From: Lepagella muris
Lineage (GTDB): Bacteria > Bacteroidota > Bacteroidia > Bacteroidales > Muribaculaceae
Length of the DNA: 64,000 nt
Assembly (NCBI RefSeq): GCF_004793975.1
Contig: NZ_SRYB01000003.1
Location: forward strand, 124,001-188,000
Direction: 5' to 3'
Made by a program: the position numbers and the translations under genes. The notes beneath the pieces were generated by a model. The model ran no database searches and was not told the origin of the DNA. It worked only from the letters and a program-made list of their open reading frames with translations. Positions 17,565-26,782 of the stretch are shown piece by piece; the first letter of the stretch is position 1, and each line of letters starts with the position of its first letter.

Positions 17565-18896
17565 ATGATATTCAAGAGAAAACTTTACGATGAGATGCTG
17601 AAGTGGAAGCAAGATTCCAAAGGCAGCACAGCATTGTTGATCAAAGGGGCAAGACGAGTTGGCAAATCCACCCTCGCCCAGACGTTTGCGGAGCAAGAGT
17701 ACAAATCATACGTCGCTATTGATTTTGCATCCTGTAGGATGGAAATTCGTGAATTGTTTGACGATGTTTCAGATCTTGATTATCTTTTTATGCGTATGCA
17801 GGTGCTCCTCGGCATTGAGCTACATGAAAGGGATTCTGTGATAGTTTTTGATGAAGTCCAATATTGCCCCAAGGCCCGGCAAGCCATTAAATATTTGGTG
17901 GCGGATGGCAGATATGATTATATTGAAACCGGTTCATTAATATCAATCCGCCAGAATGTAAAGGGTATTCTTATACCAAGCGAGGAAGAAGAGATGATTC
18001 TGAATCCACTGGATTATGAAGAGTTCCAGTGGGCGTTGGGCAATAAGGTTTCTATTCCGATTATGAGAAAATTGTTTGAAAGCAATAAAGGAATCGGAGA
18101 TGCAGGTGCGCGTGGCGAGATGCGGAACCTTAGGCTATATATGCTTGTCGGCGGTATGCCACAGGCCGTCAGAACCTATCTTGAAACTAATAATATGGAG
18201 AAGGTTGACAAGATGAAGCGTTCTATAATCAACTTATATGAGAAGGATTTTATTAAGATAGACCCTTCTGGCAATACTTCAAAAATGTTCATGGCAATAC
18301 CCTCGCAGTTGGCAAGCAATTGGAGCAGATATCAGATCTACTCGGCTACAGATGGTGGTCGCCCCGACCGATTGAGGGAGCAGGTGTTTGACATGCAGGA
18401 TTCAATGGTGGTAAATCTTGCATATCATGCTAACGATCCTAATGTCGGTTTTGCATTGCATCGCGATGGGAATAGATTCAAGATGTTTATGGCTGATACC
18501 GGTCTATTCATCACTCTTGCTTTCTGGGATAAGAAGTTCACTGAAAACATAATCTATGAGAAACTGCTGTCCGATAAACTGAGTGCTGACCTCGGGTATG
18601 TATATGAAAATCTTGTTGCACAAATGCTGAAGGCAAACGGTCATGAGCTTTATTACTACACATGGCCGTCGGATACAAGCAACCATCTCTACGAGGTGGA
18701 TTTTCTCCTTTCAAACGGGACTAAGATAGTACCGATTGAGGTAAAATCATCAGGCTACAAGACCCACAAATCACTTGACTTGTTCTGCGAGAAGTTTTCC
18801 TCGCGGGTGAGTAAGCGTTATCTCATATACACAAAGGATTTACGCAAGGAAGAAAGTATTACATATCTTCCGGTCTACATGACACAATTTTTATAA
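17565..18896 (+). CDS. ATP-binding protein, AAA_14/DUF4143 family
   Basis: A 443-residue single-domain ATPase followed by a DUF4143 C-terminal domain. Walker A is GARRVGKS (about 28-35), Walker B is DSVIVFDEVQ (about 92-101), and an IETGSLIS sensor-like segment follows. The DUF4143 part contains GYVYENLVAQMLKANGHELYY and the restriction-fold-like end LYEVDFLLSNGTKIVPIEVKSS with its D..E-x-K arrangement. These ATPases are very common in gut Bacteroidales and of unknown role, possibly DNA-associated or archaeal-type AAA. The start at 17565 is fixed by the promoter at 17531. It is monocistronic as far as the sequence shows. Confidence 0.85.
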   Translation: MIFKRKLYDEMLKWKQDSKGSTALLIKGARRVGKSTLAQTFAEQEYKSYVAIDFASCRMEIRELFDDVSDLDYLFMRMQVLLGIELHERDSVIVFDEVQYCPKARQAIKYLVADGRYDYIETGSLISIRQNVKGILIPSEEEEMILNPLDYEEFQWALGNKVSIPIMRKLFESNKGIGDAGARGEMRNLRLYMLVGGMPQAVRTYLETNNMEKVDKMKRSIINLYEKDFIKIDPSGNTSKMFMAIPSQLASNWSRYQIYSATDGGRPDRLREQVFDMQDSMVVNLAYHANDPNVGFALHRDGNRFKMFMADTGLFITLAFWDKKFTENIIYEKLLSDKLSADLGYVYENLVAQMLKANGHELYYYTWPSDTSNHLYEVDFLLSNGTKIVPIEVKSSGYKTHKSLDLFCEKFSSRVSKRYLIYTKDLRKEESITYLPVYMTQFL

Positions 18897-18923
18897 ATCA
18901 CAGTATTATCAAAGAGCAATAAT

Positions 18924-19393
18924 ATGGCTACATACGATTTACATATATTACAGCGAATTTGAAGAAATTACTCGCGACCTTTTACAGAAGGAGTGGAATT
19001 GCTTGATTGAATCGTTTACGTCCGGTAGAGATGGAGGAATTGACCTGAGATGTGCAACGGAAAAAGAAGGGAAAGCTATTATTCAAGCAAAGAGATATAA
19101 AGATTATAAGTCTCTCTTGGCGAACTTAATTTTATTGATTTGGTCAGCGTTTCAAAAAATGATAGCATTATTACGGATCACTTCATAGATAATCTTGAAG
19201 AGTCCATGATTGTAGATATGGACACTTCTATTACTAATGAAGCTGATTGTGCTCAACAAAAGGAGACATATGAAGAGATAGCAAAAAGATTGTGCATATC
19301 GAGCCGGAGTTTTGGTGGAATTTATGTGTAAACAAGCAGGAAAAGCTCTCAAAACACACTGTTTTGATTATTTTGAAATTATTTATAAAATAA
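18924..19393 (+). pseudogene. Decayed restriction-endonuclease-like gene (Mrr_cat type)
   Basis: An ATG at 18924 opens MATYDLHILQRI and then stops. One frame over, the sequence continues as YYSEFEEITRDLLQKEW, SGRDGGIDLRC and AIIQAKRYKDY, which is the PD-(D/E)xK core of Mrr-type restriction endonucleases (D in GIDLR, Q-x-K in IQAKR). Two further frame changes are needed to follow the coding sense to the stop at 19393: KNDSIITDHFIDNLEESM in one frame, IEPEFWWNLCVNKQEKLS in the next. At least three frameshifts mean the gene is dead. The later part may belong to a second fused gene that I do not recognise. Confidence 0.6.
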
Positions 19394-19480
19394 TTTGGTT
19401 TATAAAATAAATCATGTTATCTTTGCGGTGTTGTTCATGCGAGCGACTATTTTTTTACCAATATGGTTTATAATATAAAC
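19381..19480. promoter_or_regulatory. Operator-like palindromes around the promoter of the 19.5-kb operon
   Basis: GTTTATAATATAAAC (19466-19480) is a perfect 15-bp palindrome 21 bases before the ATG at 19500. Two near-copies (GGTTTATAAAATAAAT at about 19398 and TTTATAAAATAA at about 19383) flank the -35/-33 side of the promoter TATCTTTG at 19418-19425. They are good candidate sites for the winged-helix regulator encoded at 20126. Confidence 0.5.
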
Positions 19481-19499
19481 TTCTTAAATAAATAAAACT

Positions 19500-20129
19500 A
19501 TGGAAGAGAAAAAGATTACTTCTTTGGAGGGTATGGCAATCATCAATGAGATGATTCAGCGCTCGAAGACTCGTCGCTTCATAGGCGATGGCAATATTTT
19601 GCTGATGTGGGGATATCTGGTGGTCGGTGTGGCAGCCTTGGTATGGATTCTTATTGATCTGACCCATAATCCGGCGATGAACTGGTTCTGGTATCTGATT
19701 TGGATTATCGGTGGAATCGCGACTCCGATAATGGCACGTAAACGCCGGGAAAAGGCAGGTGTTACTACGTATGCGGATAAAATTGGCAACGCAGTATGGA
19801 CAACAGTGGGGCTGAGCGCATTTGCCCTTACATTAATATGCCTCGGCTTTTTTCTTTTTTCAGGCACGGATACATGGAGTTCGATGCTGATGCTCCCATT
19901 GCTCATCGTAGGATTTGCCGAGATAGTACAAGGTGTTGCGATTCGTGAGAAATCCTTAATATGGGGTGGTGGAATCGGAATCGTGTCAGGACTTGTCACG
20001 TTGTGTTGTATAGCCGGTGGAATAGCATTGTATGCCGGATGGTTTATGCCTATGTTTATCATGTCATTCGCTCTAATGATGATTCTCCCCGGTCATATTC
20101 TCAACTATAAAAGCCGCAAAGAAAGATGA
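19500..20129 (+). CDS. Multi-pass membrane protein
   Basis: 209 residues with about five to six transmembrane helices (starting near 33, 58, 92, 120, 150 and 175) after a cytoplasmic N-terminal helix (LEGMAIINEMIQRSKTRRFIGDGN). No catalytic motif is visible. It overlaps the following regulator gene by 4 bases (ATGA), an arrangement well known for membrane proteins paired with a PadR/ArsR-like winged-helix regulator in Bacteroidales. The role is unknown. Confidence 0.8.
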   Translation: MEEKKITSLEGMAIINEMIQRSKTRRFIGDGNILLMWGYLVVGVAALVWILIDLTHNPAMNWFWYLIWIIGGIATPIMARKRREKAGVTTYADKIGNAVWTTVGLSAFALTLICLGFFLFSGTDTWSSMLMLPLLIVGFAEIVQGVAIREKSLIWGGGIGIVSGLVTLCCIAGGIALYAGWFMPMFIMSFALMMILPGHILNYKSRKER

Positions 20130-20407
20130 AGGAACTCGACCCACTGCTTCATTCGCAATTAAGATTGGCAGTTATGTCAATCCTTATGAATGTGGAGGAG
20201 GCTGATTTTGTATATCTCAAAGAAAAGACCTCATCCACGGCTGGCAATCTCAGTGTTCAACTCGACAAACTCTCGTCAGCCGGATATATTGCGGTAGAGA
20301 AAGGATTTGTCGGCAAGAAACCGCGCACAGTATGTCGCGTCACCGATACCGGACGCAAAGCCTTTGAGGAATATGTCAAAGATCTGCGGAAGCTGTTGAA
20401 TATCTGA
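20126..20407 (+). CDS. Winged-helix transcriptional regulator
   Basis: 93 residues forming one winged helix-turn-helix of the small MarR/ArsR-like type (HSQLRLAVMSILMNVEEADF, TSSTAGNLSVQLDKLSSAGY, IAVEKGFVGKKPRTVCRVTD, GRKAFEEYVKDLRKLL). Such proteins dimerise and bind palindromes; the AT-rich palindromes at 19381-19480 upstream of its operon are the obvious candidates. Coupled by ATGA to the membrane protein gene. Confidence 0.85.
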   Translation: MKELDPLLHSQLRLAVMSILMNVEEADFVYLKEKTSSTAGNLSVQLDKLSSAGYIAVEKGFVGKKPRTVCRVTDTGRKAFEEYVKDLRKLLNI

Positions 20408-20501
20408 ATATAAGGAATATTTAAATTTAGCTGAACGTCAATAATAAGCTCCTTCAATTTACGTGGGAGCACTCTTATTACATCCTTTTCAGGTCATTAT
20501 A

Positions 20502-22568
20502 ATGATGATAGCAAGACAAACAAAGGCATTCCTACTTCTCTTAGTTTCATGTAGATGTATGGCGCAGTCCACCCTGAACGATAGTGTCCGAACGCGAGAA
20601 TTGGATGAGGTTGTTGTACTCGCTCCAGATATTATTAAGAAAGGTGAATCCACAGTATTCTATCCGGATAAACACCTTAAAGAAACTACCAAAAATGCAA
20701 ATCAGGTTATTGCCGGATTACAGATTCCTGAGTTGATTGTAGATTTATCTTCAGGTACAATAAGTGTTTTGGGTAAAGACAATCTGTTGATTCTGATTAA
20801 TGGTCGTCCATCTTCTCAGAACGAACTTTCATCAATTCCGTCAAAGAATATTGCAAAAGTTGAGTATATATCAAATCCCGGAGTTCGTTACAAAAACTAT
20901 GGAGCAGTCATTGACATAACCGTAAAAAAGCAGACCGAAGGTTATGGAGCAATGCTAAATCTGCTGCAATCAGTTAATCGTGGTTGGGGAAATTACGTCG
21001 CAACCCTAAAATATAATGTTGGCAAAAGCGAATGGAAGGTGGATTATAAGTTCAACCCGATGTGGAATATGGATTGTTACCGAAACAATCGTGAGCTTAT
21101 AATATTTGAAAATGGAGCTGAAATTCTACGAAATGAAGATGGGGTTAAGGCCCCTAATGATATGGTTACCCATCAAGGTTCAGTCCAATATTCGTATCAG
21201 AACGGGAATAAGACGATGTTTAACGCCCAGGCACGTGTCATACGTAAAAATGATCGGTATATTTCCGAAGGGACTATAGCCACTATGACCGGAACAACGA
21301 GTTTCAATGAATTTCAGCGTGAGATAAATCCTGTCAAGGCGTGGCAGGGTGATCTTGACCTGTATTTTCATTGGAAAATCAATAAAGATAATAAGATTTA
21401 TGTCAATGTCATCCCATCTCTAATTACATCTGAGAGTAGTCGTGATTATACTGTAGGAAGTACAAATATAACTTCAGGTACAGACAATAGGAGCTGGCGG
21501 CTATATTCAGAGTTTATATGGGAAAGGAAATTTTCTGGCGGATCACTGTCCTCTGGAATAAAAAGCGCTGTCGGTTGGTCTAAAATTCAATATTTACCTC
21601 AGCAAACCAATGTCAACGAAGACGAAAGCAATAATCATGCTTTCGTTGAATGGAAGCAGAATCTTGATAAAGTCCAATACAACATAGGTCTTGGTGCAAC
21701 TTACTATAATATTTCAAGCCCTCACGAATACCGATCAGTCCATTTCAATCCTCGTGTGTTTGTGCGATATGTTCCTGTTCAATGGGGAAGTTTGTCAGTT
21801 ACTCTGAATGAAACAACGGTGGCTCCGAATATGGCGTATCTATCTCCTGTAATGCAGCGGATTGATGCTTTTCAATCTGTTGTTGGAAACATTGACTTAT
21901 CTCCATATCAAAGATATGATGGGAGGATAGATATGGATTTTTCGTTTAAGGGTGTCAGTGCCAAAATCATAATAGGCGATGAATACAGTCATAAACCAAT
22001 ACTCTCATCCAAAGGTTATCACGATGGCTCAATTTTGCAAACCTATTCAAATACCGGATATTGCAATCATTTCTATATAAAAGGTCAATTATCTACCAAA
22101 TTGATTGTCAGGGAACTCACACTTTCTTTAGAGGGCGGATGGCATACAATGAAGAGTAAAGGATCGGGCTATATCCATAATTATCATCAGCCATTCGTAA
22201 ACGCACAGTTGATGTTTATGAAGGGACATTGGTGGATTATGGCTAAATACAACAATGCTTATAATAGGCTATGGGGTGAATCCATTACGACTATCAATAA
22301 TAATCTTCTGAATATTGGGGTTGGGTATTCTTATCGTAATGCCACATTCATGGCAGGTGTGGTCAATCCAATTGGAAGAATCGGCTTGAAAAGTTCTGAC
22401 TTATCGGATATAGCCGGTTTTGAGAGGATTTATCATGTTTCAAGTTCAGAACGGTTGATTTGGATTGGAGTAAGCCTAAACATATTCAAAGGTTCAAAAC
22501 GTTCCGGGACAATCAGAAAATTAAACAATAACCAGATTTACGAAACAATAAACGATGTAAGAAAATGA
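20502..22568 (+). CDS. Outer membrane beta-barrel protein, TonB-receptor-like
   Basis: About 688 residues from the ATG at 20502, which gives a signal peptide ending at SCRCMAQS; the open frame reaches back to 20463 but that would precede the hydrophobic core with extra residues. TonB-box-like RELDEVVVLAPD, a plug-like domain (NQVIAGLQIPELIVD, LLILINGRPSSQ, KNIAKVEYISNPGVRYK) and a barrel follow. It is related to the barrel gene at 2105. Its stop overlaps the DUF2141-like gene by 4 bases, so they are coupled. Confidence 0.82.
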   Translation: MMIARQTKAFLLLLVSCRCMAQSTLNDSVRTRELDEVVVLAPDIIKKGESTVFYPDKHLKETTKNANQVIAGLQIPELIVDLSSGTISVLGKDNLLILINGRPSSQNELSSIPSKNIAKVEYISNPGVRYKNYGAVIDITVKKQTEGYGAMLNLLQSVNRGWGNYVATLKYNVGKSEWKVDYKFNPMWNMDCYRNNRELIIFENGAEILRNEDGVKAPNDMVTHQGSVQYSYQNGNKTMFNAQARVIRKNDRYISEGTIATMTGTTSFNEFQREINPVKAWQGDLDLYFHWKINKDNKIYVNVIPSLITSESSRDYTVGSTNITSGTDNRSWRLYSEFIWERKFSGGSLSSGIKSAVGWSKIQYLPQQTNVNEDESNNHAFVEWKQNLDKVQYNIGLGATYYNISSPHEYRSVHFNPRVFVRYVPVQWGSLSVTLNETTVAPNMAYLSPVMQRIDAFQSVVGNIDLSPYQRYDGRIDMDFSFKGVSAKIIIGDEYSHKPILSSKGYHDGSILQTYSNTGYCNHFYIKGQLSTKLIVRELTLSLEGGWHTMKSKGSGYIHNYHQPFVNAQLMFMKGHWWIMAKYNNAYNRLWGESITTINNNLLNIGVGYSYRNATFMAGVVNPIGRIGLKSSDLSDIAGFERIYHVSSSERLIWIGVSLNIFKGSKRSGTIRKLNNNQIYETINDVRK

Positions 22569-22933
22569 AAAAATTATTGTTCACATTCGTGGTTGCTATC
22601 TGTGCGATGGCAACCTTCGCCAAGACATCAAAGCAGCTGATTAAGTTTGTGGAGTTGCCCTATACAGAAGGAACTATCTATCTTTCTGTCAATGTTGGTG
22701 ATAGTACGGTAGTACGTCAGGCAATTGAGGTTGAAGATACCGAGATGTCTATTCCGGTTGACTTCTCCAATCTGACAAATCTCAAAGTCTTTGTTCAGGC
22801 ATTTCAAGATCTCAACGAGAACCGTAATCTCGATAAGGACAACTTCGGTCGTCCAACTGAGCCGTGTCTTCAGACCACTCTGATGCCTAATGACAGCACG
22901 GAAGTGTATGTCCTTAGAATGATGACGTTCTGA
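22565..22933 (+). CDS. DUF2141-like secreted protein
   Basis: 122 residues with a signal peptide (cleavage near ATFA, residue 19). The mature part matches the DUF2141-type small beta-sandwich, with the characteristic acidic loop QDLNENRNLDKDNFGRPTEP. DUF2141 proteins are extracellular or periplasmic and of unknown function. It is translationally coupled to the barrel gene by ATGA, so it probably serves that protein. Confidence 0.75.
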   Translation: MKKLLFTFVVAICAMATFAKTSKQLIKFVELPYTEGTIYLSVNVGDSTVVRQAIEVEDTEMSIPVDFSNLTNLKVFVQAFQDLNENRNLDKDNFGRPTEPCLQTTLMPNDSTEVYVLRMMTF

Positions 22934-23067
22934 TGGCTGCAAGGTTTCAAGGGTAATGACAAGAAAGTTATGCTGTGAGATATGATATCTCAACAATACT
23001 GTGTCAATTCCGGTATTTTGAAATAAAGTTAGAACTTTATAAGTATAAATTATATCTTAATTTTTTT

Positions 23068-23075
23068 TATTTTTG
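23068..23075 (+). promoter_or_regulatory. Promoter -7 box upstream of the ECF sigma gene
   Basis: TATTTTTG matches TAnnTTTG. It lies about 45 bases before the small open frame at 23120 and 194 bases before the sigma factor ATG, giving a long leader. Confidence 0.5.
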
Positions 23076-23119
23076 CATTTTTATATAGGACTTTTTAGGC
23101 AGATTAGCGTCTTAAGAAT

Positions 23120-23272
23120 ATGGCAACAAATAAATCAATAAGGATAAGAAATTTTGGTATATTACTCGTATCATTATGTCCTGTTTGTGTTAAGATTCAG
23201 TTTATTGATATTGTCTGTCCCGCCGGGACAGACAATATGCCATATTATAATGGAAGAATGTTTAGCTTATGA
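23120..23272 (+). CDS. Small leader open reading frame coupled to the sigma factor gene
   Basis: A 50-codon frame (MATNKSIRIR, then a hydrophobic stretch FGILLVSLCPVCV, then KIQFIDIVCPAG...) ends in TGA that overlaps the ATG of the sigma factor gene (ATGA at 23269-23272). It lies between a promoter-like box and the sigma gene and spans the hairpin at 23208-23238. It could be a short signal-peptide-like protein or a coupling leader. No homologue is known to me, so it is proposed on arrangement alone. Confidence 0.4.
   Translation: MATNKSIRIRNFGILLVSLCPVCVKIQFIDIVCPAGTDNMPYYNGRMFSL
23208..23238. promoter_or_regulatory. 14-bp perfect hairpin 30 bases before the sigma factor start
   Basis: ATATTGTCTGTCCC and GGGACAGACAATAT form a perfect 14-bp stem around a 3-base loop (GCC). 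There is no T-run after it, so it is not a classical terminator. It could be an operator dyad or an RNA structure affecting translation of the sigma gene. Confidence 0.6.
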
Positions 23273-23769
23273 CTGTAAGAGAGTTTGAATATCATTTCAG
23301 AAAACTGTATCTACAGTTAGGTATGTATGCCCTTCGCATTATCGATGATGAAGATAATGCGGAGGATATTGTAGAGGAGGCTTTCTTGAAGGCTTGGCAG
23401 ACAATTTCTTCTGGGACTATTGTGGAGAATTTCAACTCTTACATCTACCGTAGTGTCAGGAACGAGTGTGTGAACTTTCTGCGTAGGAAGAACAATTTTG
23501 AAGATATCGATGCTATACCTGAAATCAGCGAGGAGGCAATCGACACGTCAATCCGGGATGCAAGAATATGGAAAGCGATTGACGGTCTTCCTGAAAAATG
23601 CAGAGAGATTTTTCTGATGAGTAAGCGCGACGGATTTTCCAATCAGGAAATAGCGGATGAGTTAGGCATATCAATAAAAACAGTCAAGAACCAGATGACA
23701 AAGGCATTAAGCCGTCTGCGCGAGGCATTGTCGCAAGGACACAGACCATTCTTTTTGCCATTTCTTTAA
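23269..23769 (+). CDS. ECF-type RNA polymerase sigma factor
   Basis: 166 residues with sigma region 2 (YALRIIDDEDNAEDIVEEAF, LKAWQTI, YIYRSVRNECVNFLRRK) and region 4 (LPEKCREIFLMSKRDGFSNQ, EIADELGISIKTVKNQMTKA). This is the Bacteroidetes sigma-70 type that works with a FecR-like anti-sigma factor and an STN-domain TonB receptor, which are the next two genes. The stop of a 50-codon frame overlaps its ATG. Confidence 0.9.
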   Translation: MTVREFEYHFRKLYLQLGMYALRIIDDEDNAEDIVEEAFLKAWQTISSGTIVENFNSYIYRSVRNECVNFLRRKNNFEDIDAIPEISEEAIDTSIRDARIWKAIDGLPEKCREIFLMSKRDGFSNQEIADELGISIKTVKNQMTKALSRLREALSQGHRPFFLPFL

Positions 23770-23881
23770 AAATTTTTGTCCACAGGATAGGACTTCTCTC
23801 AAAGAGGTGTGTCATATAAATGAAGTGACAATGACGTCGGCTTCATTATAATTGGCAACATCATTATAATTGATAACATCA

Positions 23882-24319
23882 ATGGAAAAAGAAGTGTCCT
23901 ACATAGCGAAACGATATCGTAAGGGCAGATTTTCTGCTGACAAAGGATGGAAACGACTTGGCATAGCATCGTCTTTCCGTGTGAGACGAATGCGTATTGC
24001 AGCCGCTATAGCATCATTTGTTGTATTGACTGGCACTGCGGCAGTCATATATCATCACGTCTCCATTTCCGAGACTAATGTCGGGATTCCACAGAATCAG
24101 CCCGTGAATCCAAGAGAAGTTGTCAGGATCATAGATTTTGAGGATACTCCGCTACCGGTGGTAGTGGATAGGATAAGGGAAGTGTATGGCGTGGAGGTGG
24201 TTAATCTGCCTGACAATGCGGATAACTACCGCCTGTCGCTCCATTATGAGGGGAATCCAATGGAGCTTGTGGAGACAATAAACGACATTCTCGACATTAA
24301 CATGACTATAAAGGAATGA
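23882..24319 (+). CDS. FecR-like anti-sigma protein, shortened
   Basis: 145 residues from the ATG at 23882 (an in-frame TTG at 23870 is less likely). A short cytoplasmic part with basic residues (YRKGRFSADKGWKRLG) is followed by one membrane helix (about 42-60: IAAAIASFVVLTGTAAVIY) and a periplasmic C-terminal domain like that at the end of FecR proteins (DFEDTPLPVVVDRIREVYGV...). The usual central FecR domain of about 100 residues appears to be missing. By position it should hold the sigma factor at the membrane and sense the receptor. It overlaps the receptor start by 4 bases. Confidence 0.75.
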   Translation: MEKEVSYIAKRYRKGRFSADKGWKRLGIASSFRVRRMRIAAAIASFVVLTGTAAVIYHHVSISETNVGIPQNQPVNPREVVRIIDFEDTPLPVVVDRIREVYGVEVVNLPDNADNYRLSLHYEGNPMELVETINDILDINMTIKE

Positions 24320-26782
24320 GACGGTATCTTCTGTTATTTGTGATTCTCTCCACGATGATATTGACCGTTGATGCGCAGAAAGTTTCAGTCAACTCAGTCA
24401 ACCAACCTGCCGCCACTGTATTCAGGTCGCTTATTGAGCAGACCGGCAAGAATTTCGTGTATTCCTCAGAACTTTTGAAGGATATGAAAGTTTCTGTGAA
24501 GGCTAAAAACAAACCATTGAAGCAGGTGCTTTCCGACATTTTCGCCGGAACGGATATTGAATATAAGATAAAGGGAAATAATGTCATACTCAAACGTAAA
24601 GCCAAGAAGAAAGCTACGGTTAAAACGAAATCTCGGAATATGGACCCTTATAAGGTAGAACTTCCGCCACTATCAATAAAATCCACCATGCTTGATGAGG
24701 TGGTTGTGTTATCGCGTCTTGAAGACCCGGCGGTTGAAACTTCATATATAGGAGCGAAAAAAAGTCACAGCAAGTGAGGTGCGCAACACTCCCGTACTGT
24801 TTGGAGAGGCAGATGTCGTCAAGACCTTGCAGACCCAACCCGGAGTGGCGGAGGGTATAGAAGGTATGGCAGGGATGTATGTGCATGGCGGCAACGCGGA
24901 TGAAAATCTGTATATGCTTGAGAATGTGCCTTTATATCAAGTGAATCATTTTGCCGGATTATTTTCGGCGTTCAATCCCGACATAATCAGGTATATTGAT
25001 TTCTTCAAATCGTCAATCCCTGCGAAATATGACGGTCGTCTGTCTTCATTCATGGATGTAAGGCTCCAGAACGGCAACCGTGACGGACACCACGGCAGTG
25101 CGAGACTCGGTATCACATCGGGTGCTTTCAATATTTCCGGACCGATAGGGAAGAAGACAACGTATCTCGTCGGACTGCGCCGATCATGGTTTGATGTCCT
25201 GAGCATTCCTCTTGTGGCGATAGCAAACTCCCAGAACGAGGATGAGAAGATGCGGTTTAACTATTATTTCATGGATTTCAACGCCAGAGTCAATCATCTC
25301 TTTTCTCCAAATGCCAATGCTTTTGTCAGCGTCTACTTCGGAGACGACAAATTGAAAACCGGTACGAAGGAAAAAGGCATTGACAATAAAGATGCGTGCG
25401 GAGATTTCTGGGATGAGAAGTATGATATGCACTGGGGAAATCTTCTGGTGCAGACCGGTTTGAATTACCGTCTCAACTCCGGTATGTCGGCTGAATTTAC
25501 AGCCGCTTATACCAGATTCTTCTCAAGTATGAAGCACGTTTCCAACTATATCGACAGAGCACAGAATCATATTCAGGAGAGCAACAGTGTGCTCAGCACC
25601 GACAACAATATAAACGACTGGATTCTCAGAGGTGATTTTGATTGGAGCCCGAATGACAACAACAGGGTGCGCTTCGGAGCCAATTATGTCAGACATTCCT
25701 TTCTTCCTGCCCGGACGTTGAGGTTTTACGAAGTGGAAGATACAAGATTGGAATCGCTTGATTCCACATGGGCGTATGGTGCGAATGAGTTGAATGTCTA
25801 TATTGAGGATGACTGGAGAATAAGTGATAAGGTCAGAATGAACGCAGGGATTCATGCCTCTTTATTTAACATTGATGCCAAGACCAGTCACGGCATATCG
25901 CCCCGAATCTCCGTCAGTTATCGACCTTCTGAGAATTGGGCTGTGAAAGGTGCGTATACCCGGACAACACAATACGTGCATCAGTTGAACCAGAGCTATC
26001 TCTCACTCCCGACTGACCAATGGATTCCAGTAACAGGGAAGTTTAAGCCGCAGACAGCTGATAAAATATCTGTCGGAGGTTACTGGCAATCGCCAGAAGG
26101 AACCTTTGCCGCTTCCGTAGAGGGATACTGGAAATGGATGTGTGATCTTATTGATTATCGTGATGAGTATTACCTTCGTCCGCCTCTCGATATGTGGAAC
26201 GCACAGCTTTGCAGCGGTAAAGGCACAGCAAAAGGTGTGGATTTCAAAGTGGAAAAGGTGTTTGGAAAAGTCACCGGACAGATATCCTATTCGCTTGCCT
26301 GGGCTGACCGCACATTCGCCAATAAAAACGGAGGTCGCACTTTTCCTGCAAAATTCGACAATAGGCATACCATAAACGTGATGCTCAACTGGAATATTAA
26401 CCGCAAGGTGCAGCTTAATGCCTCATGGATCGGTCATTCCGGCAATCGCTTCACGCTTCTCAATCAAGTGTGGGACGGACCGCTGTTTGACGATTCTGAA
26501 TGGATGGGTGGCGAATCGCCACTGCGAGCCGAGATAAATAGTTACAAATTGCCTTTTTATCACAGACTCGATTTAAGTTGCGTGGTGAATAATAGGCATG
26601 GCTACTGGACTTTCGGACTATACAACGCATATTGTCACATGAACACCGTGGCAGTCAAGCGTGGCGAGCAGAAAGTGGAACATATCACTCCGGATAGTTA
26701 TTCTATTAGTTATCAACCGGTGTTCAAGAAAGTTAAATTATTACCTGTAATACCTTCAATTTCCTACACATGGCTTTTCTGA
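24316..26782 (+). pseudogene. STN-domain TonB-dependent receptor gene, frameshifted in an A7 tract
   Basis: Frame 1 (24316-24777) encodes a signal peptide, an STN signalling domain (VFRSLIEQTGKNFVYSSELL, VLSDIFAGTDIEYKIKGNNV) and a TonB-box region (TMLDEVVVLSRLEDPAVETS), then stops. Frame 2 (24779-26782, 667 residues) continues at once with NTPVLFGEADVVKTLQTQPG, the plug domain (GGNADENLYMLENVPLYQVN) and the barrel to the terminal strand (SISYTWLF). Joining needs the loss of one A from a run of seven at about 24761-24767, giving GAKKVTASEVRNTP. Each frame is otherwise intact, so this is a recent mutation, a phase-variable tract or a sequence error. Sigma, anti-sigma and STN receptor form a classic cell-surface signalling set. 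Confidence 0.8.

Noticed and set aside
24755..24785. Programmed -1 ribosomal frameshift at A AAA AAG
   Set aside because: The zero frame reads GCG AAA AAA AGT, and reaching the downstream frame needs +1 (or -2), not -1; an indel is simpler.
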